64,000 nucleotides of DNA from Oreohelix idahoensis (lineage: Eukaryota; Mollusca; Gastropoda; Stylommatophora; Oreohelicidae), in contig JAMPIV010018775.1 in NCBI GenBank assembly GCA_024509875.1, positions 338,342-402,341 on the forward strand, written 5' to 3'. The position numbers and the translations under genes are program-made. This document shows, in pieces, positions 12,727-22,619 of this stretch. The stretch's first letter is position 1. Every line of letters starts with the position of its first letter. Under the pieces are notes generated by a model. The model worked only from the letters and a program-made list of their open reading frames with translations, was not told where the DNA came from and did no database searches.

Positions 12727-13227
12727 CTAATTTATACTCTCTTTTTACACTGAGCACAATACATCACAAACATTGAGTTCAGAGCGTTAGGCCAACTGTC
12801 AGCTTCATCTGAAATACTTTATACCAGTATTAACCTCCTTAATGGTTACCACGCCTCTGCACTTCCAGCATTATTTCTGTCTAATCAATAATCTAGGTGT
12901 CAGTGTACTGTTTGGCCATTCCATGCAGTTTTACTTTCCTCCGACACCTTCTGTTCAGGCTGGAGCATTATAGGCTTTACATCATGTTTGCTACTGAACT
13001 ACACATATATACAGGCATAAATTAACAATTCACATTCAATTTTCATTAAAAGATACTGAATGTTTCAAGCTTACCACAATTCATGGAAACAAACACCGAT
13101 ACGTTGATTAGCAATGAATTCTGGCACAAATACTGGCACAAATTCCCATCTGCTTATGTTCCAGGCTTTTATTTAGCAAAAATATGAGCTGGCTTCAACG
13201 CACTGTTGCTTTATCAAGCTTATTTGA

Positions 13228-13290
13228 CTAGTGGACTCGAACTAACGCTCCTAAGTGAGTATATCAGCGAGTCTGGCCAATGGAGCCACG
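13228..13290 (-). other. tRNA-like module inside LTR
   Basis: On the minus strand this reads GTGGCTCCATTGG (box A-like) and, ~30 nt on, AGTTCGAGTCC (box B consensus GGTTCGANTCC with one mismatch), spaced as in a tRNA. The same module sits at about 1111-1174 (LTR A), 7171-7233 (LTR B) and in the solo LTR near 53093-53158, where it reads AGTTCGAAACC. It is in the sense orientation of the element. It may be a tRNA-derived SINE fragment absorbed into the LTR. A working tRNA is unlikely, since the acceptor stem does not pair well. Confidence 0.5.
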
Positions 13291-14239
13291 TTTCGACAAG
13301 TGTTTGAAAAAATGTTACCTTCCTACGTCTCCCCTAACAACCAAAGATAGTATTTATAGTCCGACCAATCGTGTTTAGTCTTATATTTGTTGCGCTCCAA
13401 TCAATTTGGAGTTTACATGGTAGGCTATTTCCGTACGCAAGGTTTTTTTCAAACACGTTATAAAAAAATTTTATGAGCAGAAATGATTTCATGCTGTCAG
13501 GCATCCCCACTATTTTATTTTGGTTATAACTTGTTAATTCCTAGACTATTTGCGTAACGTTTTACATATTCTTTGTCAGCAAGCCCTAAGGAACCCAAAT
13601 ATACAAATTTAAAAGAGCTAAGTGGCTGCGTTCAAAATATGCAATTTCTTCTACCTCCTGTTTCAAAGATGTGCTGTCTGGGTACTGTAATGTTTTCAAA
13701 CGTAAACCCATCTATTGTCATCTTTTCTAATAAGAGTTTTTTCAGGATTTAAAAACCTAACTCTGGGAAGGTTAGTGTTTTTATCACTGTCCGTCCGAAA
13801 AAGTTAGTGCATGTGGCCTTACACGCGTGATAGTAGTAATTGTGTATCGCGCGACGCGTGTTTTGTGTTGCACGTGTTCGGCTTTATGCCTCTCCCTTCT
13901 CTCTATCCTTTAGTCCATCTGTCTTTAGTTACGCCGTGTATAAAATGGAATGAATGAAATATTTAAATTAGGTCATTGATCAGCTTGGTATCTCAATGTT
14001 TTTCCAAGAAATACAGCACACGTTTCATTGAAGAAAGCGGGTAATAATATAGTAGGCTTTTACTATCAACGTGAAAGCGTTACAATTTGCAGACGAAGCA
14101 TAAAACAAAGGGGATTTCGAGTACATTCCTTGTGACAGCACTGTTATTTTACCATTGCTCTTTTCTTTATTAGAATTTATTTGTTAGGCTTTATATTTAC
14201 CTTTTAATTTATAAATGTGGATTAGAATATTTCATGACA

Positions 14240-14640
14240 GTGGAATGTCAATCAGCACGATTACTTCACCTGTTTGGCTGTACGGAAGTTTGAAAAAACA
14301 GATTAAAAATGTGAATTTATGGTCAGCAAACCAAATTGCACGTGATCAGCATGGTTGTCGGTGAGTTGTTTTTATGCTTAACGTGCATAGAGGACTGTCA
14401 GAGAAATATATTGCACCCATTTTTACTAAAAACTTCCTTCATTTAATCATTCTATGCGCTTATATAAAAGTGTATTGAAAATAATAGGGTGGCCCTTGAC
14501 TTTTGACGAGTAGTATAGTATATTCATACCAATTCTTTGCTGTCGGTGTCAAACATGGTCTATGATCATAGCAGAGAAGATGAAAATCACTTCCTTTGAG
14601 ATGAGATTAAGCCAGCCATTAATGTAACCAGGACAGACAG
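14240..14640. other. Unassigned DNA upstream of first exon
   Basis: AT-rich single-copy-looking sequence between LTR C and a LINE fragment. I see no ORF, exon or repeat here. Confidence 0.5.
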
Positions 14641-15052
14641 AATGAGAAATGTTGACATCAGATAATTGGTGACAGACCATGCAGCGAAAGGTTCAAAATG
14701 GTTGGCTATGGCACGAATGGAAAACATTCATAGAAGCTTCGAATCTGCAGGAGCTGGTGTGGATCTACTGTCCTGGTCATGCAGGGGTTTGCGGTAATGA
14801 GAGAGCTGACTGACTAGCATCAAGAGCACCCACAGTGAGGACACTGGATATGGATAAGGGAGAGATACTGAGAACAATTAATGATTGCCTGTTAGAGAAT
14901 GACACTGCAATAGATGAATCATCAAGGTTAAGACTGTTGGAATTTGGCATCAAATGTAAGGCTAGCAGAGATGGACATATGAGAGGATGCTTGTGTCGTG
15001 TATGCAACAAGCAAGCTACAGGAACAGTTAGCATTCACACTCTTCGACATTA
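14641..15052 (+). pseudogene. LINE RNase H domain fragment
   Basis: Plus-strand translation gives an RNase H core with the usual LINE context: LVWIYCPGHAGVCGNERAD, then a TGA where an amino acid is expected, then LASRAPTVRTLDMD and a Cys-rich tail (GCLCRVCNKQ). The PGHAGVxGNExAD motif is typical of the RNase H that follows the RT in jockey/CR1-like LINEs. Both ends are cut, there is an internal stop and no RT domain. A dead fragment in the upstream flank of the contactin-like exons. Confidence 0.75.
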
Positions 15053-15129
15053 ACTGAGGGAGACTGAGCACCTATGGGTTTACCCAGAGTTCAGTGGTGT
15101 TGATTCTGTTCAACAATAACAATAACAAC

Positions 15130-15390
15130 TATTGGTGGGAACTACATCCTAGTACATAGAGAGACAGAAGATTAACTGGTTTGACCATCTCACGATAATG
15201 GAGCCCGGTAAATTTAGCACTGCATTCCTGAAACAGTAGATCTGGTTTCTGAGCACAGGGAAGACCAAGAGACAGATGGATAGACAACATCACAGACATC
15301 CTACAACAACACGGGCTGACAGCAGCCAACATGACACACTTGGCTGAAGAAAAACTTCAGCTCTCCACGACGCCTCACGGCAAGTAAAGT
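15130..15390 (+). pseudogene. LINE ORF2 C-terminal fragment
   Basis: Degenerate plus-strand reading across frames: LNWFDHL, GRPRDRW-like, WIDNITDILQQHGLTA, ending near TPHGK and a stop. This is the familiar end of a non-LTR retrotransposon polyprotein (x-W-F-G-H ... GRPR.RW.D). It is 5'-truncated and frameshifted. A CAATAACAAC microsatellite lies just upstream at 15112-15128. Confidence 0.65.
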
Positions 15391-15480
15391 CTTTCTATGA
15401 AGTCTTACATACAACCAACAATTTTATACACAATTTTTTAATTTTAAAACGAAATGACCAATTTTGTTTCTTGTTGCTAG

Positions 15481-15713
15481 ATTACGGTTTACATCGTGCA
15501 GATTTGAACATGGTCGAAAGGGGTCCCCATTTCATTCTGCAACCTCAAAGTACTGTTGTTGTAGGGAATCCTCCAGAACTGATATTAGAGTGTGTGGCTA
15601 CAGGGGTTCCCCAGCCTACTTACTCTTGGTGGAGAGGAGAGAACTTTGAAACGTTGATTACCCAGGACTCTGACAAGAGATATACCTTGACCAATGGAAA
15701 GTTAATAATAGCG
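15481..15713 (+). CDS. Cont: Contactin-like exon: first half of Ig1
   Basis: The acceptor TTTCTTGTTGCTAG ends at 15480 and the donor GCG|GTGAGA is at 15714. The exon enters in phase 1 and leaves in phase 0. It encodes GPHFILQPQSTVVVGNPPEL, the Ig1 B-strand cysteine (LILECVATG), the tryptophan (YSWWRG) and ends GKLIIA. Contactins are Ig/FN3 adhesion proteins, GPI-anchored in known animals; in insects contactin works with neurexin IV and neuroglian at septate junctions. The match to vertebrate contactin Ig1 in spacing and motifs (GPxF..P...LxCxAxGxPxPxYxWW) is what decides the call. An L1/neuroglian relative is the main alternative. Upstream exons (leader, and perhaps a lectin-type N-terminus as in some invertebrate contactins) are not in the window. 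Confidence 0.85.
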
Positions 15714-16034
15714 GTGAGACATTTATTCCTTACATTACAGTTGCCTCACTTCTCTTATATTATATCTTTCTGTGCACTAGTTGGTCAACAAGATAGCCTT
15801 GTTTAGGTGAATAAGCAAATTATTGGTTTGGTTTTAAGGACCACCTTCATTGTACATGGACAAATCCATTCAGTGCTCCAATCTCCTCCCTTAGATTACT
15901 CAAGGAGGATTTCAGCACAGTGCACAAACTTTGCAGCACCAGCGAGGATCCCAATGTGGTTATACAGGAATTGCACATTCTATAAAAATTTTTTTAAATA
16001 AGCAAATGAAATACTTGTCAATTCATATTTTTTT
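15714..16034. other. Intron 1 start with unclassified repeat
   Basis: Positions ~15835-15990 match, in inverted orientation, the stretch near 58870-59040 (shared blocks around GGAGATCGGAGCACTGATGG and TAGAATGTG). It is therefore a dispersed repeat. I cannot name the family. Confidence 0.5.
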
Positions 16035-16674
16035 TCAACTATCTTCTTCTTCTTCCTCGTTCGCCTTCAGACTTCCACATTTATGACTAATAAAGGCAGT
16101 TGTCAGCTCAAGATTCCCGACATCTCCAAACAGTTTTTCGTTGACAGAAGTGGGTTGTTGCCATATGCTACTCCATTCATTGTTGTAGGTTGGGCAGGAC
16201 TGCAGCAGGTGTTCGCCTGTCATCGGTGCAGAGATCTGTTGCACCAATTTTGTATTTGTGGTATAGATGGTATCTCAATCTGTTGTGTCCAGTGCGTAGC
16301 CAAAAAATGAGGACCTGTTCTTTCCTAGATAGCTGATGATATGCATCATTTTTAAAATGGCCTGGGTGCTCTCTATTCCATTTGGACTTGAATGTAGCTT
16401 TTATAGTAGTTTTTGCCATTTCGTAAGTTGTCTATATCATTTTGTTGTAAGGCACCTCCTTCCTTAGCAAGTTTGTCTGCATGTTGCAATGGGCTGGTAT
16501 CCACTGGATTGTGCATTTGTTGAAGCATTTGGCCAGTCTTTCAAGGGAGATTATCAGATCTGTCAATCCTTTAGCATGGTGGCTCTTCAGCACTGTTATT
16601 ACTAAGAGGGCATCTGTAAAGATTACTATCTGACAGCAGGGCATCCGCCTGGTAGAGTGGCTTGAGTCATACAT
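16035..16674 (-). pseudogene. LINE RNase H and C-terminal fragment
   Basis: Minus-strand frames carry an RNase H part (IVIFTDALLVITVLKSHHAK, TIQWIPAHCNMQ) and the following tail (EQVLIFWLRTGHNRLRYHLY, KIGATDLC). This matches the end of a LINE family of which other pieces lie at 25463-25900 (minus) and 58100-58290 (plus). The frames shift and several catalytic positions are lost (PAHCN where PxHxGxxGN is expected), so it is dead. It sits in intron 1 antisense to the host gene. Confidence 0.75.
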
Positions 16675-17035
16675 GCCACATGCTATGGTTTACCCATAAT
16701 CTGTACAAGATGTTTGCATTTTTAGATGTGTACACCCTGTACATAATTTCTGTACAGGTTTTCTAACCCATTCCCCTTATTACTGTGTCTCAGAGATTTT
16801 TTATAAGGTCCTATTGAACACAGGATTTCCAAGTCTGTTAGTAATAATTAAACACAGAAATAGACTAAATGTAACTTAAGACTGTAAAATAAACTCAGAC
16901 ATTTATTGTTTGGGTTTTAAAATAAGTGAAGACCTGCTTTAAAGGGCAAAGTCCCCGTGCCTCATTTATAATGCAGCGCACTAATTGAAAATATTTTTAC
17001 ACGAATTAACTCTTGATTATTTTTTTTCCCCAGTC
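16675..17035. other. Intron 1, no feature seen
   Basis: AT-rich sequence without a recognisable element or exon. Confidence 0.4.
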
Positions 17036-17108
17036 TTTGTACAGGTTTTGTGGGTCTTTGTACAGGTTTTGTGGGTCTTTGTACAGGTTTTGCGGGTCTT
17101 TGTACAGG
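17036..17108 (+). repeat. 21-bp minisatellite, about 3.5 copies
   Basis: Unit CTTTGTACAGGTTTTGTGGGT repeats three to four times with small changes. The minus-strand ORF with PVQRPTK repeats is a by-product. Confidence 0.8.
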
Positions 17109-17429
17109 GTTTTGGATTTTTTGTATAGGTTTCTCATCTCCTAGGTGTGGCATGTATGCTTGAGTGCTAGCCTCTTGTGACAAAGTTGCCAGGTGCTAGG
17201 ATTCACAACCTTGTAACATCACACTCCAGACTTCTTCTTATTGTCCCTTTCCCTCCCTGTGGAACATTGAGCCACAACTTCAGCTGGTTATCTTTGTAGT
17301 AGGGCTGTATGTGCTCTAGTAGTAGTGGTAGTTTCTCTAGCAATATGTTGTACATGATGAGGTTGCTAGCCTTACACACAACCTCTTATTGATCACTTCT
17401 GATGGAATGCCTGGACAATGCAGACTACT
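17109..17429. other. Intron 1, no feature seen
   Basis: No ORF, exon or repeat recognised in this stretch. Confidence 0.4.
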
Positions 17430-17920
17430 TCTTCTTCTTTGATCCTTAGCCGCCGACCGTCAAAGCAGTCAGTGGCCATCACACCTGGTGGCGTCTTGTA
17501 GGGCAACAACAAATTGATTCCACTTTGCTCGGTCGGTGGCCATCCTTTGTACAGTGCCCCAACTCTGGTTCATTCTTTGCATCTCAGCCTCCACAGTCCT
17601 CCGCCAGGTTGTTTTTGGTCTGCGTCTCTTGTTTTCCTTCAGGGGTCCATAGCATAGCTGTTCTTGTTATGGCATCGGGGTCTCTTCTGAGGACATGGCC
17701 AACCCAGCTCCAGCGTCTGCCAGCTATGATGGTGTGCATGTCCTCTTGCTTGCTCCGAGTAAGCAGATCTTGGTTGGTGATGGTATTCGGCCAAAAGATT
17801 CGGAGAATTTTTCTTAGGCATGTTGTGTGAAAAGATGACAATTTCGACATTTCCTTCTCTGTAACTCTCCAGCTTTCCGCACCATAGAGAAGCACAGAAA
17901 GCACACAGCTCTGATATAAT
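17430..17920 (-). pseudogene. LINE RT C-terminal fragment
   Basis: Minus-strand reading: LLYGAESWRVTEKEMSKLSS, LRKILRIFWPNTITNQDLLT, RWSWVGHVLRRDPDAITRTA, LWTPEGK. This is the thumb/C-terminal region of a LINE reverse transcriptase family very common in marine invertebrates. The main ORF covers 17904-17584 and the continuation toward 17460 is frameshifted. 5' truncated; antisense to the host gene in intron 1. Confidence 0.85.
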
Positions 17921-18039
17921 CTTAATTTTGTGCTTGTGCTGTACTGAGAGGACTTCAGATGTTGTTTAGACTAAAAAAGGCTGATATTGCTTTGTTCATT
18001 CTGTTGTTGATGTCTTTGCTTGCTCCGCCGTCTGGTGCA

Positions 18040-18265
18040 GACTACTAGGGCCTCTCTATTGCCTCGGAATATCCCATGCAAATGAATGTCCATGTGGAAC
18101 TGGAACCCAGACCCCCGAACTTATACTCCAAAACTGCCCAACCCATGATGACCCACGACCTCTGACCTGGCCAGGGGGTGCAGAGCTCAAGCAGAAACCA
18201 TGGGGCTGCCACGCTGACCTGGAAAAGACTGTGGACTTCATCCTGGTGACAGACCTGCAGATTTA
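18040..18265 (+). pseudogene. LINE C-terminal Cys/His tail fragment
   Basis: Plus-strand reading includes CGTGTQTPEHILQNCPTHDD and PGGAELKQKPWG, then VDFILVTDLQI and a stop. The C-x-C-G...EHxLQxCP pattern is the zinc-like tail found after the RT/RNase H of several LINEs. It is a short 5'-truncated piece running straight into a GAAGAAGATGAA microsatellite at ~18283-18373. Confidence 0.7.
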
Positions 18266-18282
18266 GCTTGACTACATACTGA

Positions 18283-18373
18283 ACGCAGAAGATGAAGCAG
18301 ATGAAGAAGATGAAGCAGATGAAGAAGATGAAGCAGATGAAGAAGATGAAGAAGAAGAAGATGAAGAAGATGA
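18283..18373 (+). repeat. GAAGATGAAGCAGAT-type microsatellite
   Basis: Purine-rich trinucleotide and 15-bp periodic repeat, probably grown from the 3' tail of the LINE fragment just upstream. No exon evidence. Confidence 0.8.
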
Positions 18374-18419
18374 AGGAAGAGGAAGAATGCCTGAAAGAGC
18401 AGTAGACCTACTCTTTCTT

Positions 18420-18790
18420 TACCTCCCAAGAGATCCCCTCCCAAGAACTACACACACCAGTCTGTCCAGCCGTAAATAGGTATCTGACTGCTCTTGAGTT
18501 AGGGAAGGCAAAGGCAACGGACAATTGGAAACTGCAGTCAGATTGACAAAAGGTAACGGTAGTCCCACAGCAGAAACTGCTATAGGGGAGTGATGTGTTA
18601 GAGACTTCACTCTTCTAGGTCCAGCTTCATCAGGTGGTGTGACCAGTTCCTTCCCTTGCTGTCTCTGCCTTCCCTAACTCAGGAGCAAAGTCAGGTAACC
18701 ATTTACAGCTGGGTAGACTGCAGTGTGACGCTGCCTTGTTTCAAACATTACCCTGCAACTTTGCCGTGAGAGGCACGGTTTCAAACTCCC
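18420..18790. repeat. Two SINE body fragments in inverted arrangement
   Basis: 18437-18530 resembles, in plus orientation, the body of the SINE at 57545-57785 (CCAGTCTGTCCAGC, TGAGTTAGGGAAGG). 18555-18790 holds minus-orientation body (TAGGGGAGTGATGTGTTAGA, TTCCCTAACTCA) like the copy at 26480-26715. The tRNA-like head is degraded. Confidence 0.6.
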
Positions 18791-18849
18791 CAGATCTCAA
18801 GGTGTTGTCATAAAAGTGTGTCTCATTTTTCTTTCTTTAACCAGTCAAT

Positions 18850-19315
18850 CAGTAACCTTTAGCTACCCAATGACCATAGGCCTTCACCAAACACATACCA
18901 AGTCCTCCTGTCATGTGCCATCAGCTCAAGTTCTTTCCACATTTTCCTCATCATTTTCACTTCTGTCTCCAGTTCTCTTCTCCATGTGTTCCTTGGTCTA
19001 CCTCTGCCTCACTTACCCCGGGAGTTCCAGACCAAGGACTGCCTTGTAATACTATCAACAGGTCTCCTCAGTGTGTGTCCTATCCATCACCAGCGTCTTC
19101 TTCTCATCTCTTGTTCCACTGGCACTTGTCTGGTTCTTGTCATCAGTTCCACGTTGGTGATCTAGTCATACCATTTCAATCCTTCTTTCCTACGCAGGCA
19201 TCCATTTATGAAAGTGTAGATATTTGGTTGTTGTTTTTGTTGTTCTCCATGTTTCAGAGCCATACAATAGGACTGACTTGACATTTGAGTTGAAGATTCT
19301 TATTTTAGCGCTGGA
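18850..19315 (-). pseudogene. LINE RT C-terminal fragment
   Basis: Reading the minus strand across frames gives NSNVKSVLLYGSETWRTTKT and, further on, GRGRPRNTWRRELE-like and TWKELE-like blocks. This is another member of the same LINE C-terminal family seen at 22620-22990 and 59570-59990. Many frameshifts; dead. It abuts the left end of the CACTA-like element. Confidence 0.7.
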
Positions 19316-19595
19316 CTTGATTTCTCTTTATCTCCATATATTTCCCAACGATTTCCTTTTAGCTGTAACAAAAATGTATTCCTTATTTATAATAATGATT
19401 ACACTGGCTAACAAAAAAAAATTTTTTTTTTCTTTCTCTAACATTTCTATGTTTTTCTGGTCAATTTTAATGCGCTGTTTTTAAATCTGCAAACCGTTTT
19501 TCTCTATCAGGTCGGGATCTCTAGAAATACGCAATTGAGGTTTTTTTAACAACGCATACAGTATTACAACATCATTCGTACAAGAAGTATAACAG

Positions 19596-20538
19596 TTATG
19601 TAGGCTTGAATTTCTTTGCAGTCGACTTTCGTCGGTGAATGGCATGTGGTACATCGCGATGAAGCATCCAACAATAATCGGCAAGCATGGTCACACTCCA
19701 CCGTCCTTGATAACGTGACTCCATTACGGCGATATCTTGATGGAATCGTTCTCCATGTTCATCGCTGACTTTGCCAAGGTTGTCAGGGAAAAAGTCAAGA
19801 TGCGAATCGAGCAAATGAAGAGTGAGGGACATGTTACAGCCCATAATTCTGTATGCATCTATGCACTGCTTAACAATATGCACATAGTCGACAGATTTGT
19901 GATTTCCCAGAAAGTTATCGACGATCGATTTGAATGCCATCCATGTGCGAAGTTCACTACCATGTAACAAGTTCTCGAATTGTTTGTCTGCAATAACTTT
20001 CCTAATCTGAGGTCCTACAAAGATACCTTCCTTTATCTTTGCATCGCTAACTTGCGGAAACTTTTCTCGAAGAAAAGTGAAAGCTTTGCTCGTTTTATCT
20101 AACGCTTTTACGAAATTCTTCAGGAGCCCCAACTTTATATGTAACGGTGGTAAACATGATGCTGTCTTTGTTAACTAATGACACGTGTATTACATTTTTA
20201 TGCCCGAGCTGCATACGATCCCTGATAGGCCACACCTTTCTTGCATAATGTTCCTGTCTGTTGTGGCTGTCCCATTCACATAGGAAGCAACAAAATTTAG
20301 CATACCCAGTCTGCATGCCCGTGAGAATTGCAATGACCTTTAGGTCTCCACAAATCCGCCATTGGTAGTCATTGTACTTTATTTTTGCCAAAAGTATAGC
20401 CATATTGTCATAAGTTTCTTTCATATGAACAGAGTGGGCGACTGGAATTGATGAAAATAAATTTCCGTTATGCAATAACACGGCTTTTAGACTACCGTAA
20501 AATCTCGCGTATAATACGCACTCGTGTATAATACGCAT
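19596..20538 (-). pseudogene. CACTA-like element 1 protein, C-terminal part
   Basis: ORFs 20538-20095 and 20132-19596 are one coding region with a single frameshift near 20150-20165. Conserved blocks: SIPVAHSVHMKETYDNMA, CGDLKVIAILTGMQTGYAKF, CCFLCEWDSH, VGPQIRKVI, AFKSIVDNFLGNHKS, MGCNMSLTLHLLDSHLDFFP and SDEHGERFHQDIAVMESRYQ. I know this as an uncharacterised protein type spread through invertebrate genomes. Here it lies inside a TIR-bounded element, so a transposase or accessory transposon protein is the likely role (inference). Element 2 has the same blocks at 47262-47994. Catalytic residues cannot be named with confidence; the acidic residues of DSHLD and SDEHGE are candidates. Confidence 0.7.
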
Positions 20539-21364
20539 GCCTGATTTAGCCCAAAATTTTCTGGTAAAATGAAAATTCGTGTATAATACGCATCATAATT
20601 TTTCAAGATTTTATTTTATGAAACATGTTAAAAAACTGAAAGAAGATGGAAGATGCTGCGCGATAGTAGTTCTTCGACGAACTGAAAGACCATGTCGCTT
20701 CATAAAACGAACTGCCCATCCATATGACGCTTTAAATGCTGTTGTGCCTCTACAAGATTTTTTAATTTCCAGAGCTTTAAGTCGGATTTCAATGCATGAA
20801 ACACCGATGCCTTGTTGCCTTCTATCCACTGCCCACTCCAATAATGTTTTTTTCTAGGTCTGGAAGATCTGGTGGTGACCCACGATTCGCCTTTTTCTTA
20901 CTAGGCAACACTTGCAGCGCCTCTTTGTTTTTTCGCCATAATCGAATGTTGCACTCGTTAATAAAAAAATGTCGACTTGCTGCCCGATTGCCGTTAGATT
21001 CTGCATATTTTACCACTAAGAGTTTTTCTGCTGCAGTACAACATTTTCTCGAATTCATTTTTAGGGCTCAAAATAATCAAATGACAAACTTCACAACCAA
21101 GCTTAATATCAAAACAGATTGAAGACCAAGAGTGCAAAATGCGTTTTGCAACAATGTCTGACACATAAGAAAACACATGGCACATTCAATTTTGCGCCAT
21201 TTTCCCTGTTAAATTGTGACAAAAACCTGACAGACTTTCCAATGTAGGTTACTTTCGATATCGAAAATTACGTATTTTTTAGTACTCGCGTATAATACGC
21301 ACCCGAGTTTTAGCGGGCCAAAATGAGTAAAAATTGTGCGTATTATACGCGAGATTTTACGGTA
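20493..21364 (-). mobile_element. Pogo/Tigger-like (Tc1/mariner) element nested in CACTA-like element 1
   Basis: Ends are perfect inverted repeats starting CCGTAAAATCTCGCGTATAA at 20495 and ending at 21362, flanked by TA on both sides (20493-20494, 21363-21364), the hallmark of Tc1/mariner/pogo. It interrupts the CACTA-like ORF: the interrupted codons on either side (FIDSSKT at the 21370 side, SLKAVLLHNGN at the 20490 side) line up. A short ATAATACGC subrepeat is used several times within the ends. At 868 bp with only a DNA-binding region it is non-autonomous. Confidence 0.92.
20611..21058 (-). pseudogene. Pogo-like transposase DNA-binding region
   Basis: Two ORFs (21058-20822 and 20841-20611) encode MNSRKCCTAAEKLLVVKYAE, NGNRAASRHFFINECNIRLW, ANRGSPPDLPDLEKN and then EWAVDRRQQGIGVSCIEIRL and YGWAVRFMKRHGLSVRRRT. 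This is the paired helix-turn-helix, CENP-B-like DNA-binding half of a pogo/Tigger transposase. A frameshift separates the two halves near 20835, and the DDE catalytic domain is missing completely, so it cannot move itself. Confidence 0.88.
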
Positions 21365-22146
21365 GTCTTGGAAGAGTCGATGAAAAGTCGCCATTCGTTA
21401 ACTATGTGCTCATGACCGAGGTGCACCATTAGACCGTTTACATCTTTGCAATAGCAAATGTCATCATCCATCTCAAAGTATTGAACAAGTTCTCTGTGTC
21501 TATGACGAAATTTAGGTATCGGAGTATTGGGCGCTAAAAGATTCCATTCTTTGAGTCGCGAACCGAGTAATTCCGCTTGTCCTTTGGTAAGAGCGAGATC
21601 ACGTATTAGATCTGAAAGTTCTGAATGGTTAATTAAGTGAACACCATCATTCACCGGTATATAATCCGAGTCAGAATTAGTTTCTAAAGCAGGTAAACTA
21701 TCACTTTCTGATGGTTCATTCACGTCCAACGGATATTGTTCTGGTGGAACTGGGATCGGACACATGATTGGATCATGAAGCACTGGTTTCGAAACCGATT
21801 CAATATTTGGATAAACCACAGACTTTCTAGTTTTAAAAGTGAAACCATGGATATTTGTCAAGCAGAAGTAACAATCAGTAGCGTGATTTGTCGGTTCACG
21901 CCATATTACTGGCACTCCAAAAGGCTTCGGCGATTTTCGTAACCAACCTGCCAATGTATTTGCACAAGTCGAACAAACTGCATTTGGCTTCCAAGATTTA
22001 TTTGCATCATCAACTTTCGAATCGAAATAAAGTTCATATGCTTTCTTTAGTAATGGTGTAAAGTTTTTCTGGTGAACACGATCCATAAAATATCCGCACA
22101 CGTAACAGAACAGATCAGCTGAATTTCTACAACTTCTAGAAGCCAT
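21343..22146 (-). pseudogene. CACTA-like element 1 protein, N-terminal part
   Basis: A 267-codon ORF starting MASRSCRNSADLFCYVCGYF. Cys pairs (CYVCGYF, CSTCANTLAGWL, CYFCLTN) suggest zinc binding. VPVIWREPTNHATDCYFCLT is shared with element 2 (VVPMIWREPTDHLNNCYFCM). Then a Ser/Asp-rich linker (SDSLPALETNSDSDYIPV) and LRDLALTKGQAELLGSRLKE. The natural frame ends at ~21367 and the last residues come from the pogo-like insertion. The missing remainder is at 20538-19596. Confidence 0.72.
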
Positions 22147-22446
22147 ATTTCGCTCAGAATTATTTCAAAATACAGTAACTATTTGAAAAATAGCGTAACA
22201 TATATCATGCATCTTTTAGCAGTATAAAAAGTAGAATTATTTTGTATTTTATTAATTTTTAATAAGTTATATAGTAAAAATGAAACGGAACAAATAACGG
22301 TTTCCCAAAAATATATTTATTCACAAATATCTTAAGAACCCGATGTGATAGAGATAAACGGATTTCAGATTTGAAATCAGTGCAAGAAACTGACCTAAGA
22401 ACACTTATTCTTATATAAGAAAGAAAAATGTTGTTTGTCAGTGTTA

Positions 22447-22619
22447 TTGTTGATATTATTGTTGATATTATTTATATCTTGGTGGTTTCTGTAACAATTA
22501 GTTTGACCTGAGGAGGTTGTCAGCCCTGTGCACAAACTTATTTTAGTTGCCTTTTACGACATAAGGGAGGGGGCAGTGGTACTATTTTGTCTTTGTCTCC
22601 TCCGAGACCCCAAGGATGA
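22447..22619. other. Intron 1, no feature seen
   Basis: Short stretch with a TTATTGTTGATA microsatellite-like start and nothing else recognised. Confidence 0.4.

Larger units (their letters stand above)
1..14239 (-). mobile_element. Tandem array of LTR retrotransposon (LTR-int-LTR-int-LTR)
   Basis: Two complete internal regions and three LTRs lie head to tail with a period of about 6.06 kb: positions 1, 6060 and about 12116 begin the same LTR segment. All coding is on the minus strand, so transcription would run from LTR C through internal 2, LTR B, internal 1 and LTR A. The copies are nearly identical by eye. Both internal regions share the same deletions: no protease, integrase core, RT palm or RNase H. 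The element was therefore already defective before the array formed. Such LTR-sharing arrays are known to arise by unequal recombination between LTRs. The left end is outside the window, so the target duplication cannot be checked. Confidence 0.9.
11815..14239 (-). repeat. LTR C (2,425 bp)
   Basis: TGTGGTGAAG...TTCATGACA, the outermost LTR on the right and hence the 5' LTR of the array in element orientation. Its left end is closer to the solo LTR at 51677 (ATTACTGGCATGAATG) than to LTRs A and B (ATTGCTGTTATGAATG). Its right end agrees with A. Flanking DNA from 14240 is unrelated to the element. Confidence 0.92.
19399..22446 (-). mobile_element. CACTA-like (EnSpm/CMC) element 1 with TTA target duplication
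   Basis: Terminal inverted repeats start CACTGGCTAACAA (19402) and, on the other strand, CACTGACAAACAACATTTTT (ending 22443). Both are flanked by TTA (19399-19401 and 22444-22446). CACTR termini with a 3-bp duplication fit the CACTA group. Net length is about 2.17 kb after removing a nested pogo-like element at 20495-21362. It carries one minus-strand gene cut in pieces. The element at 46776-48840 has the same target duplication, start and protein, which is strong mutual support. Confidence 0.8.

Noticed and set aside
15807..16001. ORF after the first exon as an extra Ig exon
   Set aside because: No Ig motif, and the stretch matches a dispersed repeat found inverted near 58870-59040.
18238..18444. 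Leu/His-rich membrane-like ORF on the minus strand
   Set aside because: Complement of the GAAGATGAA microsatellite.
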